This document shows, in pieces, positions 33,414 through 44,442 of a stretch of 64,000 nucleotides of DNA. The notes under the pieces were generated by a model. It saw only the letters and a list, made by a program, of their open reading frames with translations. It was not told the DNA's origin and searched no databases. The translations under genes were made by a program, and so were the position numbers. Each line of letters starts with the position of its first letter. Within the stretch, counting starts at the first letter, position 1. Source of the DNA: Ctena decussata (lineage: Eukaryota > Mollusca > Bivalvia > Lucinida > Lucinidae); NCBI GenBank assembly GCA_963989385.1, contig OZ022509.1, positions 52,654,271 through 52,718,270 on the forward strand, in the 5' to 3' direction.

Positions 33414-34445
33414 GTAATTATTTATGCATTGATTAAGTCCCAGCCCTAGGTGAGTATATATGTGCTGGGTAAGTAATTTCAAAATACAATACAAATGTAA
33501 TTCTGCTTTAGGTCATAGCTATTGATAAGATTGGGTATTTGGTGTTAATTTCAGGATAAATTTCCTTATTTCTCAATAAAACATATGTTGTGGGTACTCA
33601 TCGTTCTAATGAGTGGACACAACATACCTTTTTTATTGTGAAACAGGGAAATTGTCACTCACTTATCACTAGATATCCAATCTTATCTGTAGCTATGATA
33701 GATCTAAATTCCTGTAGCCACCTTTGCTTTTTAGTCACTATATTATACCGAATTCAACCTATAAAGTGCACAGTGCACTTAACTTTTCCAAACTGACATT
33801 TTTTTGTCTCAATAAATGCATACTTAAATCACTTTCACCAGAATTTATAAATAGTTATGAAACAAAATGAGCCATCTGTTTGCTTATTAGGGGAATACGA
33901 TATACTCTGTCTTCAGACTCCAATGAATTGATTGAGGCTTGTTTAGGTATTATATTAACCCCTTAAACATATTAACATTGTATTATATACGATGGACTCT
34001 TCCATTGTATTAAGTTGGATGAGTCAAATAGTCATTTAAGGGGTCTAATGTTTCTTTTTTTCTTCTTTTTTTTGCATTTTTTATGGAAAATCCTGTTAGC
34101 AAACTGTATAGACCTTGATCAGATGCCACATTGATCTGGGTCTGCACTGTTTGCCTAGGTACCCTATTACTGGTTTCCCCCTAACAATGGGTTAACCCAC
34201 GACTGTTTCTGTTTCAAAGGACGGTTGGGTTATTTGATGATGCTAAAATTTACTTTAAAACACTGGAAAGAATTTATTTTGGGATATTGCATTGTAATCA
34301 TGTAATCTGAAGCCTCAATAATTCTAAATGTTGTTTTGTAACAATGTATGGTGTTTGGTTACTGGCTAGTGTTTACTGCTTTAAGAAGTAGAATTTCAGT
34401 AGTAGTAGTTCTAGTCTAAATTTTAACATAATTTAAAGTTTAGCC
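33414..34445. other. Gene-free stretch with MITE
   Basis: Holds a palindromic MITE-like element (33577-33632) and a diverged CTTGATCAGATGCCACATTG / GGGTCTGCACTGTTTGCC phrase (34115-34157) that recurs near 36030-36080 and 55790-55860, a dispersed molluscan repeat. Confidence 0.45.
33577..33632. mobile_element. Palindromic MITE-like element
   Basis: ACATATGTTGTGGGTACTCA faces ATGAGTGGACACAACATAC around a short centre. Same arm sequence as 15682-15750. Confidence 0.6.
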
Positions 34446-35714
34446 TTAAGCCTCGGTCCCACAGAGCTTGCGACTGCGATGCGACCGCTTTGCGACTGAT
34501 TTTGTCTGCGACTGACCTGCGACCTCTGCGACCATTGCAACTTCTTTTCCTCTTCAAATGTGGTCGCCGATCAGTCGCCGATCAGTCGGCGACAGCTTTC
34601 GCGTGTAGTCGGCGATCGATCGGCGACCTCACTGCAACTGGTCGCCGTAGGATCGGCGACAGGATTGCAACTAGTTCAGAACGATCGGCGACCAGTCGGC
34701 GACCAATCGGCGACTCTTCGGCGACTGGTTTCAAATGAACGGCGACTGGTCGGAGACTGACTGGCGACCATTCTGCGATAAAAAAATCAATGGAAATGTG
34801 GTGACAAGAATGAAATCATTTCAGTGAAAATTGTCAAAATAACACAGCTACAGATTCAGTTCATTGCTTGCAACGAAACAACCGGCATGCACCTCTATTG
34901 TCTATGATGGTGTACAGGCGATTAAGACAGAGAGGAGAACACAGTACTGGATAAGATCTTGGTTTAAAAAAGGCCGCAGTTTATTGAGATTCCTCCTTTG
35001 ACAGTTGAGATTCCTCATCTGAAGCAGGCGCCCGAACGTCGGGAGTCATTTCTGCTGTCTGTTTTGGCGACGATGTTTCTTTTCTTTTTTTTTGGTGGGG
35101 GGGGGGGGGGTCCTCTATGTACCATGATGCGAACACTTTGAGCCCTGGTAATAAAATAATGCACTGCAAACCTTGATCTATTGGCGCACGCTGCAACCTG
35201 TCGGCGACCAGTCGGCGACCTGTCGCCGATCGTTCGGCGATCTATCGGGGCACGCTGCAACCTGTCGGCGACCAGTCGGCGAACAGTCGCCGATCGGTCG
35301 CCGATCAGTCGCCGTCTCACCAGTGGTCAGTCGCCGATAAGTCGCCGATTGGTCGCCGATCAGTCGCCGACAGATCGCCGATAGGTCGCAACAAGGTTGC
35401 AACATTTCAGAACCAAAGTGTTGATGAAACTGATCGGCGACCGATCGGCGACCGGTCGGCGACTGTTCGGCGACTGATCGGCGACTTCCAGAAAACCATT
35501 GCAACCAGTCGGCGATCAAAATCAGTCGCGGCTAGTCTTTTGTGCATGTTCAAAAGACTGGCTGCGACTAATTTTGATCGGCGACTGCTCGGCGACCTTG
35601 TTGCGACCATTATAAAACCTCTCCGCGACTTCTGCAACCTCTCTGCGACTGTCAGTTTTTTTAGTCGCGGATAGGTCGCGGCGCGGTCGCAAGCTCTGTG
35701 GGACCGGGGCTTTA
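34446..35714. mobile_element. Inverted-repeat element made of TCGGCGAC / GTCGCCGA words
   Basis: The ends (34446-34474 and 35686-35714) are inverted copies sharing CGGTCCCACAGAGCTTGCGA. The left part carries mostly TCGGCGAC words, the inner right part GTCGCCGA words, then TCGGCGAC again, so much of the element can fold. A unique AT-richer centre (34770-35160) includes a G-run at 35096-35110. CpG density is far above the neighbourhood. No transposase. Looks like a foldback-type non-autonomous transposon; frames across it are repeat translations. Confidence 0.75.
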
Positions 35715-36719
35715 CAGCAATTTTTTTTCTGTTCAGTAGATGGTAATAGTTAAGTACACTTAACTAATGATTGACATCACAAATACTCACATATTGATCT
35801 TCATAGCATGTGCTTTACATTCTTTTTCTGTATAGCTTTCATGTCTTTAATATTACTTCTTACTATACATGTAGTAACTCTCGGCACAAGATTTAACCTA
35901 TATAAGCTGAGTGGATTCTTCCATGCTTATTTATTGGATGTATCCATTTGTCATTTAAGTAGTGTCGAGTTGATGTGAATTTCATTATTATGACAGAAAT
36001 TGAAGCATCTTTCAAGCAAAAACTGAAGACCCTGAAGAGACGCCACATTATATTGCATCTTATCTGGGTCTTCACTATTGCAAGACCACCTGACACCAAG
36101 ATCTGCACCTTCGAGGATAAATCAATTGAACTTTCTGTGCAGTCGAAGTAAAATGAGCCGCGACACGAGAAAACCAACAAAGTGGTCGTGTGCACAACTA
36201 GTGCAGTCAAATTGTGGGAGAACCTAAAACAAATTGCAACAAAAGGTTTCTTTGCAGTAATAGGCTTCTAAGACCTACATTTTTAACATACTAAAAGTAG
36301 GACAAAATCGGAGACTGCAAAACTTGATTTTTTCATATGTCTTGTTTTCGAAGGATTTAAACCACTGCACAGCTACTTTTGGTCTGAAAGCCACTTCTAA
36401 ACATCATTTCTAGACAAGTTAAATCCATAGAAGTTGTTGATAAGGCAGTTATATACTGTTCCTTAGCTTTTGTCTACCATTAAATTTGCTGATTATGCAT
36501 AACTGGTCGATCATATAGTATATTACTATTGGATTACCCCACCCACCAGTGCAAATTTTGCTTTTACCATAACCTCTTTTATGATCATATGGATGGTAAT
36601 AAAGATAGTAAACAGAATCAATGTTTTTAAATGAAGACTGTGACAGAACAATAGAAGAAAACAGCTTGATGTAACTCCAAATTATCAAATGATGGGACAT
36701 CTGAGAGTGTTGTTTTGTT
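35715..36719. other. Gene-free stretch
   Basis: AT-rich. A CTGAAGACCCTGAAGAGACG / GCATCTTATCTGGGTCTTCA inverted-looking phrase (36024-36080) belongs to the dispersed repeat also seen near 34115 and 55790. No exon. Confidence 0.4.
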
Positions 36720-36954
36720 GCGGCCATGGTCATGTCGAGACGGTCAGTTAACCTTATGACACTGTTCTCAGGCCGGCCTAGACCTCCTATGCGGTTAAGC
36801 AGTACTAAGTGCACATACTTTCGCCATATCTGAGAACTATCCTTCTTGAATCAGTGGAAGGAGAAATGGAAGTAAGTAGCCGGACCGGGTATCGAACACA
36901 GGACCTCTTGCTCTTGGGTCAGACGCGCTACCGACTGTACTATGTGGCCCGGCT
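36720..36954 (-). mobile_element. tRNA-SINE (family 1), diverged copy
   Basis: Minus strand: AGCCGGGCCACATAGTACAG head and GGTATCGAACAC-type B box, body and tail as in the copy at 22723. The 3' tail is shortened. No clear target duplication. Confidence 0.75.
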
Positions 36955-37429
36955 AAATACTTCATGTGTTGAAAGGATAATCCGCTAGAGGGTTAAATAT
37001 GCAGATAACTTGGACATGCTTTGGGATATTAGGTGATGACCTCCATGAAATTTTTGCATTCACAAATGGTAAAATGTTTACTTTTCTGGTTCAAAATTTA
37101 CAAATTATACCTCCTTGCCGTTTAACAGCCACCTCCAGACCCCGCCCACTCCTCTGGAAAGAAATTATTGTTTCAGCTTGCCTGAACGACCTTCGGTGTC
37201 GGCCTCCGCGTTTGCACCTGCGTCCATATCCACCTTTTGGGTGTTAAGGGTTATATTAAAACACCCATATCTCTTAAAATCATTGATAGCCTAAGTTGAT
37301 ACTTTCACTTATGCTAGATAATGGTCTTACGTTTTACACCATTGCCCCCTCAGTGACACTGAGGTCAAGCTCATGGAATTGGAAATTTCATGTTAAAATA
37401 TGGGATGTTCTTTCAGGTTGTATCTCATC

Positions 37430-37632
37430 TGTCAAGGTGAGCTTATAGTATAGCCTTGGTCCGTAGTCCGTCGTCGTCTTCCACACTTTAAAACATACCT
37501 CCTAAACCATCAGCACAATCTTGATCAAATTTTATGTGTGGCATTGTTGGGGTAGGAGATTGACTGCATAAGGTTAAAGGCCAGATCAGATTGGAACTCT
37601 GGTTGCCATGGCAACATAAAGCTCCCTTAGAC
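37430..37632. repeat. Left part of the tandem repeat into which the LTR element inserted
   Basis: CAAGGTGAGCTTATAGTATA through GGCAACATAAAGCTCCCTTA and TAGAC. Sequence of the same family resumes at 46608 (TAGACTTATAATGTG), so this is the left flank of the insertion site. Confidence 0.55.
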
Positions 37633-38233
37633 TGTTACGAAATGGATCTAATCGTCCACTATGTCGTCGAGATTATTTTAATCCTTTCAATCAGTAAGGC
37701 TACAGTTTTTAGGGTAACTGTGGTAATAAAACGTTTACGGAAATTGTGACTACGTTATGCATGGGTTGTTTGTGAATACCTCTCGTGGACAGCATATTGC
37801 ATGATTTTAAGGTGAATACCTGCACGAGTCTTTTGATTGTGGAAAGCGCTTTGCATGATTTTAATGTGAGACGCATAGTATTTATACGCCTATCTTTTAA
37901 TGAAAAGTTAGACGTGGCTGTTTAATTCTTGATGGATGTTATATTGTTGTGTGCCCAGATTCTGTGTTAAGACCTAGAAGGGTAAGATTTTATTATATTT
38001 ATTTAGAATAGTTTGGCTAAGAATGAAAAATGTGACTTCTGATTGATATGGTATGATTATATGTGTCGACTGATTTGATTTTGTTGGCAGTGATCAGGCT
38101 GCGCATGTGTCGACCGATTTTGTTAGTAAGCATGCTGCGCATAATATTTGTATATTAGGAAGTTTTGTAAATTTCGGAAATAGTTTATATCACTGATGTT
38201 GGTTGCAATGGTGTGCGTCTATTTGACGTCCAG

Positions 38234-38270
38234 TGACGTCAGTTGCATTCATGTTATTCATGTGACGTCA
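38234..38270 (+). promoter_or_regulatory. Paired CRE palindromes in the LTR
   Basis: TGACGTCA at 38234-38241 and 38263-38270, each followed by GTTGCATTCATGTTATT, i.e. a 29-bp duplicated module, with a third half-matching ACGTCA at 38290. TGACGTCA is the canonical CREB/ATF site. Mirrored in the 3' LTR at 45044 and 45073. Confidence 0.55.
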
Positions 38271-39261
38271 GTTGCATTCATGTTATTGCGACGTCAGCAC
38301 TTTTTATATTAGTTTCACGTATACGTGGCCTATAGAAGTAGATTGATTTGTAATGGAACTAATTTATATACTCGTGACGTCAATTGACGCCATAGCATGC
38401 ACCGCATTAAGGGTTTTTTCCATAAGTTATAATGGTAGCATTTGGTCATCATGCGTTTGATTTGCCTTCATTAGACGGCGTCATATGGTATAATATCATT
38501 GATGTCATGATGTCAGATCAAACGTTATGATCCCAAATGTGTGAGAAACGCTTATTCAGCTATTATATTCTATGGCAAATGGTATTACGCTTAGTTTAAA
38601 GAAATGAATTAAAACATATGCGAGTTAGATTTTGGTCAATCAATTTAATGTAAATAGGACATTGTTTAGATTATTCATGTTTTATGTTTAGATTATTCAT
38701 GTTTTATGTGGGGTATGTCATGGTAAAGCCTGTTGACGTCAGTATACTTCTTGACAATGTTTGACGTCAGATCCTTCGACGCACATGCGTGGTAGGATCT
38801 GCGTTTCTTCATTGGCGGAAGTGGTAAGCACACTTTTAGCTTTACATCGTGAGCGCGAGTCGTGTCTAGTGACACGGCTGGCGTGTGCACGTTATGCTCG
38901 GCATTCGCCGAGGGCGTTGTATGGTATTTCCAAGACAGGCCCAAGTCTTACGTATTGTTATTATGTAGTTACAATGTATTAAGTGTAAGTTCGTTATTTT
39001 TAGGCACATCAAGTCCGGCAGTCAGCTGTTAGGACTTAGAGCCACGTCTCACCTGGAGATTCGATTTACGTCTCCAGGTTAATACCAACCCGGGTAAAGG
39101 CAGTTACAACGCCGTTTGTGCAAAGTTCCTTAGCAGAGGCGGGAAGCACAAAATGTAGGCGGAAGTGGTTAGCACAGTTTTGCCAGATTCTGTGATAAGA
39201 TCTGAAGGTCACATCAAGTGTGGGACAGTGTTCGTCCACTAAGGTGTTTTTATATATATAG

Positions 39262-39295
39262 ACTGGTCCCTGGTACGATCCAGGGAGCGACCAGT
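39262..39295 (+). promoter_or_regulatory. Hairpin in the LTR
   Basis: ACTGGTC-CCTGG faces CCAGG-GAGC-GACCAGT around TACGAT. A diverged second version (GACTGGCCCATGACATGATC) follows at about 39344. It lies just after the TATATATATA tract, so could be near the RNA 5' end. Confidence 0.4.
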
Positions 39296-39797
39296 ATATA
39301 ATCGTGCACGTGTAATTATAAGTTGGTGTTCCTCATGATATATGGACTGGCCCATGACATGATCCAGGGAACGACGAATTGAAGTCTACCAACATAAGGC
39401 CTTGTTTTTTTGTGTGAGCTCAAACTAACGTTTTTTGTCCTTTGTGTTTTCCTTTAGTTCATGGCGCTGAGCCGAGTACGGTGTTGACGTCAGACGGTAA
39501 TCTATTTGCGTATTGTACGCAAATCGATTACAGATTTGAAACAAACACCTTACTTGGGCCAGCGACATGAACTGACATGTGTTGTATATTATTGTAATTG
39601 TGATAGTTGTAAATTGTATTGTTGTATATAGAATTTACATTATATATAAACTTAAAAAATTCTAACGTTGTTAGAGTTTCCTTGTTAGTGTATTACACTA
39701 GTGGATAACCCTTTAACCGGAAGTCACCCTCCGCCGTCCTGGCGACGCATAAGGCTGTACACCCGTGTCGACCGAGTGTAAAACCTTCTGCGTAACA

Positions 39798-39814
39798 TGG
39801 TGTCAGAAGTGGGA
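39798..39814 (+). other. Primer binding site
   Basis: TGGTGTCAGAAGTGGGA begins directly after the 5' LTR. TGG complements a tRNA CCA end and the rest is consistent with a leucine-type tRNA 3' terminus; the exact tRNA is from memory of similar elements. Confidence 0.7.
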
Positions 39815-40747
39815 TTTGACTTCTGGTTAATATCTGCCAGTGCAAGACATTGACAATATATACAGAATCTAGGCACAATTTTGTCAGACATTTTTTTTTT
39901 ATTGACTTTCTGATTGTGTTCTTTTCTAAGGTGACGTAAGGATGTTTGTAAGGCTGTGAATTTTAGGGGAGCAATTTTGCCACTAAATTCTTGTAAATGT
40001 AACCTACACTCAATTAAGGTCAACTATCCTTATTCCCTGCGTGATGAAGTGCGATAGCCCATGCATTAATTTGTGATAGAATGTAACAGGTTGCATATCT
40101 GAGTGGGGGAACTGAGGTATATAGACCTGAATTGTCTTGGCACGGATGATACATATTTAGTTTTAAGGTCCGGTTGAGTACCTTGGCACTGCTGTTGCAT
40201 GACAATCTGTAAGTTTATTAACCTAAACGTTTTGTACGTTGTGTCGTAACCGTTACTGAGGTCCATTTTATGTCCTGATTTAGTAATGTAGGTCATTCGT
40301 AACGTTATATAATATCGTTACAATGAATTAAACCTAATAGCAGAATCTTAAGTTTGATTTACCGTTGGTATCTTATAAGGTTTTGTAATGTAGGACGTAC
40401 AGTTGTCGTGTCAGTGTTAATACGTTGCGTTACATACGTTACGTTTGTATATCCGATACGCTAGATCAAGTTGGGCGTAATTGTAATGTGGGTTATTTAC
40501 GTCATCTAATTAGGTCATCTAATAGCGAAAAGTAATTCTCGGCAAAGTCAACGTCAGTTTATGACGTCATTTCCGGTCTGTTATGAACGTAACTTTAATG
40601 GCTACGTCCAGATCGCGAGTATACTAATTAATCAACGTTTTAGTTGGATTAGTTTGTTATTATTATTGTTAACGTTTTAGTTAACGTGTGTGACTATAAG
40701 TGAACGTCGGTTTCAGTTAAGTTAACGTGAGCATTACGTTAAACGTC
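39815..40747 (+). other. Leader region of the LTR element
   Basis: About 930 nt between primer site and start codon with no long frame. It is rich in ACGT/TTACGT words and contains one more TGACGTCA (40562-40569). It presumably holds packaging and dimerisation signals; none identified. Confidence 0.4.
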
Positions 40748-43700
40748 ATGGATCAGTTAGTTAAGACGGGAAAGGAGTTAGGTTATGAGGGGCAGGCATT
40801 GCAGGATTTTGTAAAGCAACAGCAAGAGACTGAGAGGGCAGAAAGGCACGCGGTAAGGGCACTTGATAAAGAAAAGATTGCGCAGGCCGATAAAGACAGG
40901 GAAATTGAGTTAGCTAGGATCGCGCAGGCCGAAAAAGATCGGGAAATTGAGTTAGCTAAGATTGCGGCGGATAGGGCGACGGAAGAAGCTAAGATTGCGG
41001 CGGATAGGGAAATCGAGATGGCGCGAATTGAAAGCATAGAGCGGCAAGCCGAGAAAGATAGGGAAGCTAAGTTGTCTCAAGTCGAAAGCGATAAGGAAGC
41101 GAAGTTGTCGAGCGAAGTTGAGTTAGAAAAGTTGAAGTATAGTTTTGAATTGCAGCAACGCGAGTTAAAGAATCAGATAGATTTGCAGAAGGTAACGTTT
41201 AGAGTTGAATTAGAAAAACAGAAGGCTGAAAAGTTAGCGCATGCGCGAGATCCCAAATTACCGTATTTTGATGAAAGTAAGGACAAAATGGATAGTTACT
41301 TATCACGGTTTGAGAAATACGCGACGGCGAATAAATGGGATAAAAACGTTTGGGCTGCATATTTAAGCGCATTACTTAAAGGTCGCGCGCTTGATGTTTA
41401 TGATAGATTGTCTGTAGATGATGCAGCAGATTATGACAAGTTGAAAGATGCGTTGTTAAAGAATTTTGATATGACTGAACGCGGATTTAGGAAGAAATTT
41501 CGCTATGATAGGCCTGAAAAGTCCGAAACGTTTATTCAGTTTAGTAGTAGACTTAGGTCGTATCTTAATAAATGGTTAAAAATGGCGAAAGTAGACCAGT
41601 CTTACGAAGCTGTTTGCGATTTTTTCGCTAGAGATCAGTTTTTAGAATCCTGTAGTAAAGAACTATATGTTCATTTGAAACCGAAAACATTCACGAATCT
41701 AGGTGAGATGGCTAGGGAAGCAGATTTATTTGCAGAAGCACGTGGCGGTGTCTACGCTTGTGTTAATAAGGGGCAGCGTGATAGTAAGGGCGTAACTCAG
41801 AGTAGATCTGATAATAAACCGAGTGCGAAGCCAGAGATAAAATGTAGTATTTGTGGTAAGGGACATTTAACATATAAATGTTTTAAGAATCCCGATAGGA
41901 AGCAAGCATATAGTGCGGAGGTAGGTGCAAGTGCAAGCGGGTATAACGGAAGTAAGGGGAGTAGTTATGCACCGAAAGATGAGACACAAAGATCACAGAG
42001 TAAGAGCGATACTGTACAGACGAAGGGTAGTAATTCAGATCGTGGCCGTGGTCGGGGTTATTCCCGCGGACGTGGTCGGGGTGGCGGACATCAAATGAGC
42101 TTTTGTAAAACTACAATGAATAGGTCTCATGAAATTGAAGGTCTCTATAAGAGTAAGGAAGAAAGTCCATTAATCAATAATAACGTGGATAGGGAAGGTA
42201 TATGTTACTTTTTAAGGTCGCGATTACCAACAGCGCAGGGTACGGTTAATGGTAAGACTGTTGTAGTTTTAAGGGACACAGGTTGTACTGGGTGTGTTGT
42301 TCGTAGAAACTTGGTTTCTAATGATCAGTTACTTGGTAGAGAATCTGATGTAACTTTGATTGATGAATCTACCCAAAGGTATCCCTTAGCAATGGTTGAC
42401 ATAGATTGTCCATTTTTCACAGGAAAAACTGAGGCATTGTGCATGGAAGATACATTGTATGACCTGGTTATTGGAAATATTGACGGGTCAAAACTTCCCG
42501 ATATGTCCCATTTTGCAATGGCGGCAGTGACTAGGTCACAAGCTAAGCAAGGTGAAGAGGTCTATAGGAAACTTAAAGTTCCTGATCAAATTATTGCTAG
42601 TGATAAGGAGGCATTGAAGCAGGCCCAAATTGTTGACCCTAAATTGAATGGCATAAGGCAAAGAGTGGAATCTGGGAATGTGACTATTAGTCGTGGATTG
42701 AACCGGGGTGAAACTAAGTTTATCCGAAAGAAAGATTTATTGTATAGGCAGTTTACTAAGGGAAACAAGGTCACTTTGCAACTTATTATCCCTGAAGGTT
42801 TTCGTGAAAAGGTGTTAAGATTGGCGCACGAAACCTTGATGTCAGGTCATTTGGGCATAAAGAAAACTATGGATAGAGTGTTAACTGAGTTCTTTTGGCC
42901 TGGAATTTGTGGTGATGTGGCAAGGTTTTGTAAATCTTGTGACATATGTCAAAGGACTATTCAAAAAGGTCGTGTCATTAAGGTTCCTTTAGGAAAGTTG
43001 CCACAGATTGACACACCATTTAAACGAGTCGCTGTTGATATAGTTGGACCGATAGAGCCTCGTTCTGACAGGAAATCCCGCTATATTTTAACAATGATAG
43101 ACTATGCGACGAGATATCCCGAGGCGGTAGCGTTACCCGGCATTGAAACGGGACGCGTAGCCGAAGCGTTAGTTGAAATGTTCAGTAGATTAGGAATACC
43201 GAGTGAAATGCTAATCGAGCATGATAGTAAGATCACGATTGACGTCATGAGAGAGGTTAGTAGGTTGTTGTCGCTTCAAGATCTGACAACTATTCCTTAT
43301 CAATCTACTGGTAAAGGACCCGTGGAGAAATTCCATGATACATTGAAACAGATATTACGTGAAATGTGCGTAGAACGTCCGAATGACTGGGACAGGTATC
43401 TCCCAGCATTATTATTCGCAGTAAGGGAAGTTCCGCAAGAGTCGTTAGGTTTTTCCCCGTTTGAACTGTTGTATGGGCGTAATGTTAGGGGTCCTATGCA
43501 AATATTAAAGGAATTGTGGTCTGTAGAGGAAACTGACCAACGTGCGTTATTGACGTATCAGTACGTTATTGATCTAAAAGAACGTTTAGAGAGAACGTGT
43601 AAGTTAGCACAGGATATTGTCCGGAAAATGGACGTAAAGCAGAATGCTTATTATGATAAACGCGCGAGGTCGCGTAAGTTTGACGTCGGAGACAAAGTAC

Positions 43701-44257
43701 TTTTGCTACTCCCGAATGAGTGCAATAAATTGTTACTTCAATGGAACGGGCCATATGAAGTTGTCGAAGTAGTCAATGCAATGAACTACAAGATTAACGT
43801 CAAGGGCGTCGTGAATACTTATCCTGCTAACATGATTAAGCAGTACGTTCAACGTCAAAAGAACGTGTCGTCTGCAGTTGTTAATGCACGTGACAATGTT
43901 GGATCCGAGGATCACAGTGATCCGAATGTCCAAAGAGTTAACATTTGTACGTCAGAGGACGTATCCCAATATGACTTCATACGTGAAAACGTAAAGCCCG
44001 ACGACGTAACGTCGACTCTGAAAACGAATATGGAAGAATATGGTGGCGATAGTAGGTTAGAGGCAGAGGCAACGGATCCTGTGGGATCTGTCGTGCGAAG
44101 TAGGTGTAATGTCAAAGACAACGTTAATTTTACGTCTGATACACTTAAAGGTGGCGATTTCCACCTAGTGTTCGATCAGACTTACCCATACTTCCCCATT
44201 CCATTTGAGGCACGACAGGTACGACACAGAGAATTGATTGACTTTGGGATTAGGTAA
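40748..44257 (+). CDS. Gag-protease-integrase polyprotein ending at the start of RT
   Basis: ATG 40748 (context AACGTCATGG) gives 1169 codons. Residues 1-170 are a charged coiled coil with repeats (AADRATEEAKIAADREIEMA). Gag core about 175-330. Zinc knuckle CSICGKGHLTYKC at 366. RGG-type basic tail GRGRGYSRGRGRGGGH. Protease LRDTGCTGCVV (DTG 510-512). Integrase HHCC finger 694-735. Catalytic triad positions D764, E824 (in IEHDSK), E860 (VEKFH), spaced D-60-E-35-E: the second Asp is Glu. GPY block near 1000. The last ~30 residues (YPYFPIPFEARQVRHREL) resemble the N-terminal edge of gypsy RT, then TAA. Integrase before RT is the Gmr1-type order. No RT or RNase H motif exists anywhere in the element. 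Confidence 0.9.
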   Translation: MDQLVKTGKELGYEGQALQDFVKQQQETERAERHAVRALDKEKIAQADKDREIELARIAQAEKDREIELAKIAADRATEEAKIAADREIEMARIESIERQAEKDREAKLSQVESDKEAKLSSEVELEKLKYSFELQQRELKNQIDLQKVTFRVELEKQKAEKLAHARDPKLPYFDESKDKMDSYLSRFEKYATANKWDKNVWAAYLSALLKGRALDVYDRLSVDDAADYDKLKDALLKNFDMTERGFRKKFRYDRPEKSETFIQFSSRLRSYLNKWLKMAKVDQSYEAVCDFFARDQFLESCSKELYVHLKPKTFTNLGEMAREADLFAEARGGVYACVNKGQRDSKGVTQSRSDNKPSAKPEIKCSICGKGHLTYKCFKNPDRKQAYSAEVGASASGYNGSKGSSYAPKDETQRSQSKSDTVQTKGSNSDRGRGRGYSRGRGRGGGHQMSFCKTTMNRSHEIEGLYKSKEESPLINNNVDREGICYFLRSRLPTAQGTVNGKTVVVLRDTGCTGCVVRRNLVSNDQLLGRESDVTLIDESTQRYPLAMVDIDCPFFTGKTEALCMEDTLYDLVIGNIDGSKLPDMSHFAMAAVTRSQAKQGEEVYRKLKVPDQIIASDKEALKQAQIVDPKLNGIRQRVESGNVTISRGLNRGETKFIRKKDLLYRQFTKGNKVTLQLIIPEGFREKVLRLAHETLMSGHLGIKKTMDRVLTEFFWPGICGDVARFCKSCDICQRTIQKGRVIKVPLGKLPQIDTPFKRVAVDIVGPIEPRSDRKSRYILTMIDYATRYPEAVALPGIETGRVAEALVEMFSRLGIPSEMLIEHDSKITIDVMREVSRLLSLQDLTTIPYQSTGKGPVEKFHDTLKQILREMCVERPNDWDRYLPALLFAVREVPQESLGFSPFELLYGRNVRGPMQILKELWSVEETDQRALLTYQYVIDLKERLERTCKLAQDIVRKMDVKQNAYYDKRARSRKFDVGDKVLLLLPNECNKLLLQWNGPYEVVEVVNAMNYKINVKGVVNTYPANMIKQYVQRQKNVSSAVVNARDNVGSEDHSDPNVQRVNICTSEDVSQYDFIRENVKPDDVTSTLKTNMEEYGGDSRLEAEATDPVGSVVRSRCNVKDNVNFTSDTLKGGDFHLVFDQTYPYFPIPFEARQVRHRELIDFGIR

Positions 44258-44442
44258 ATCTGTTGCCAAGATAATTTGGGGGCGGACTACCTTAGTAGAT
44301 AGTTTGGCCACGTTATGCATCGCACCGTTGTTGTGTATATAGCTAGTTTTCCAGTTTTGACATAGCCTACGATTCGATCGCATTTCGTACTATTTCAGAA
44401 AAGAAACATTGTTATGTTTTTTTCTCCCTAAGGGGAAACCTA
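44258..44442 (+). other. 3' untranslated segment and polypurine tract
   Basis: Only 185 bp separate the stop from the 3' LTR. GGGGGCGGAC (44278) and AAGGGGAAACC next to the LTR (44430-44440) are purine-rich; the latter is the likely plus-strand primer site. The short length shows that the RT/RNase H coding region (normally over 2 kb) is missing cleanly. Confidence 0.6.

Larger units (their letters stand above)
37633..39797 (+). repeat. 5' LTR
   Basis: Starts TGTTACG, ends CGTAACA. Contains six perfect TGACGTCA palindromes (38234, 38263, 38375, 38734, 38762, 39485), a hairpin at 39262-39295, and two TATA-like tracts (39251-39260 and 39641-39650). U3/R/U5 borders cannot be fixed from sequence alone. 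Differences from the 3' LTR were noted near 38052, 38919, 39525 and 39673. Confidence 0.95.

Noticed and set aside
34490..35637. Overlapping frames rich in R, S, D, P on both strands
   Set aside because: Translations of the TCGGCGAC word array; no start context, no homology-like pattern.
38693..38982. Frames on both strands inside the LTR, duplicated at 45503-45792
   Set aside because: Conservation between copies is due to LTR identity; no retroviral accessory function or start context supports coding.
40727..40747. Upstream start of the Gag ORF at 40727
   Set aside because: The codon is GTG; the first ATG in frame, with better context, is at 40748.
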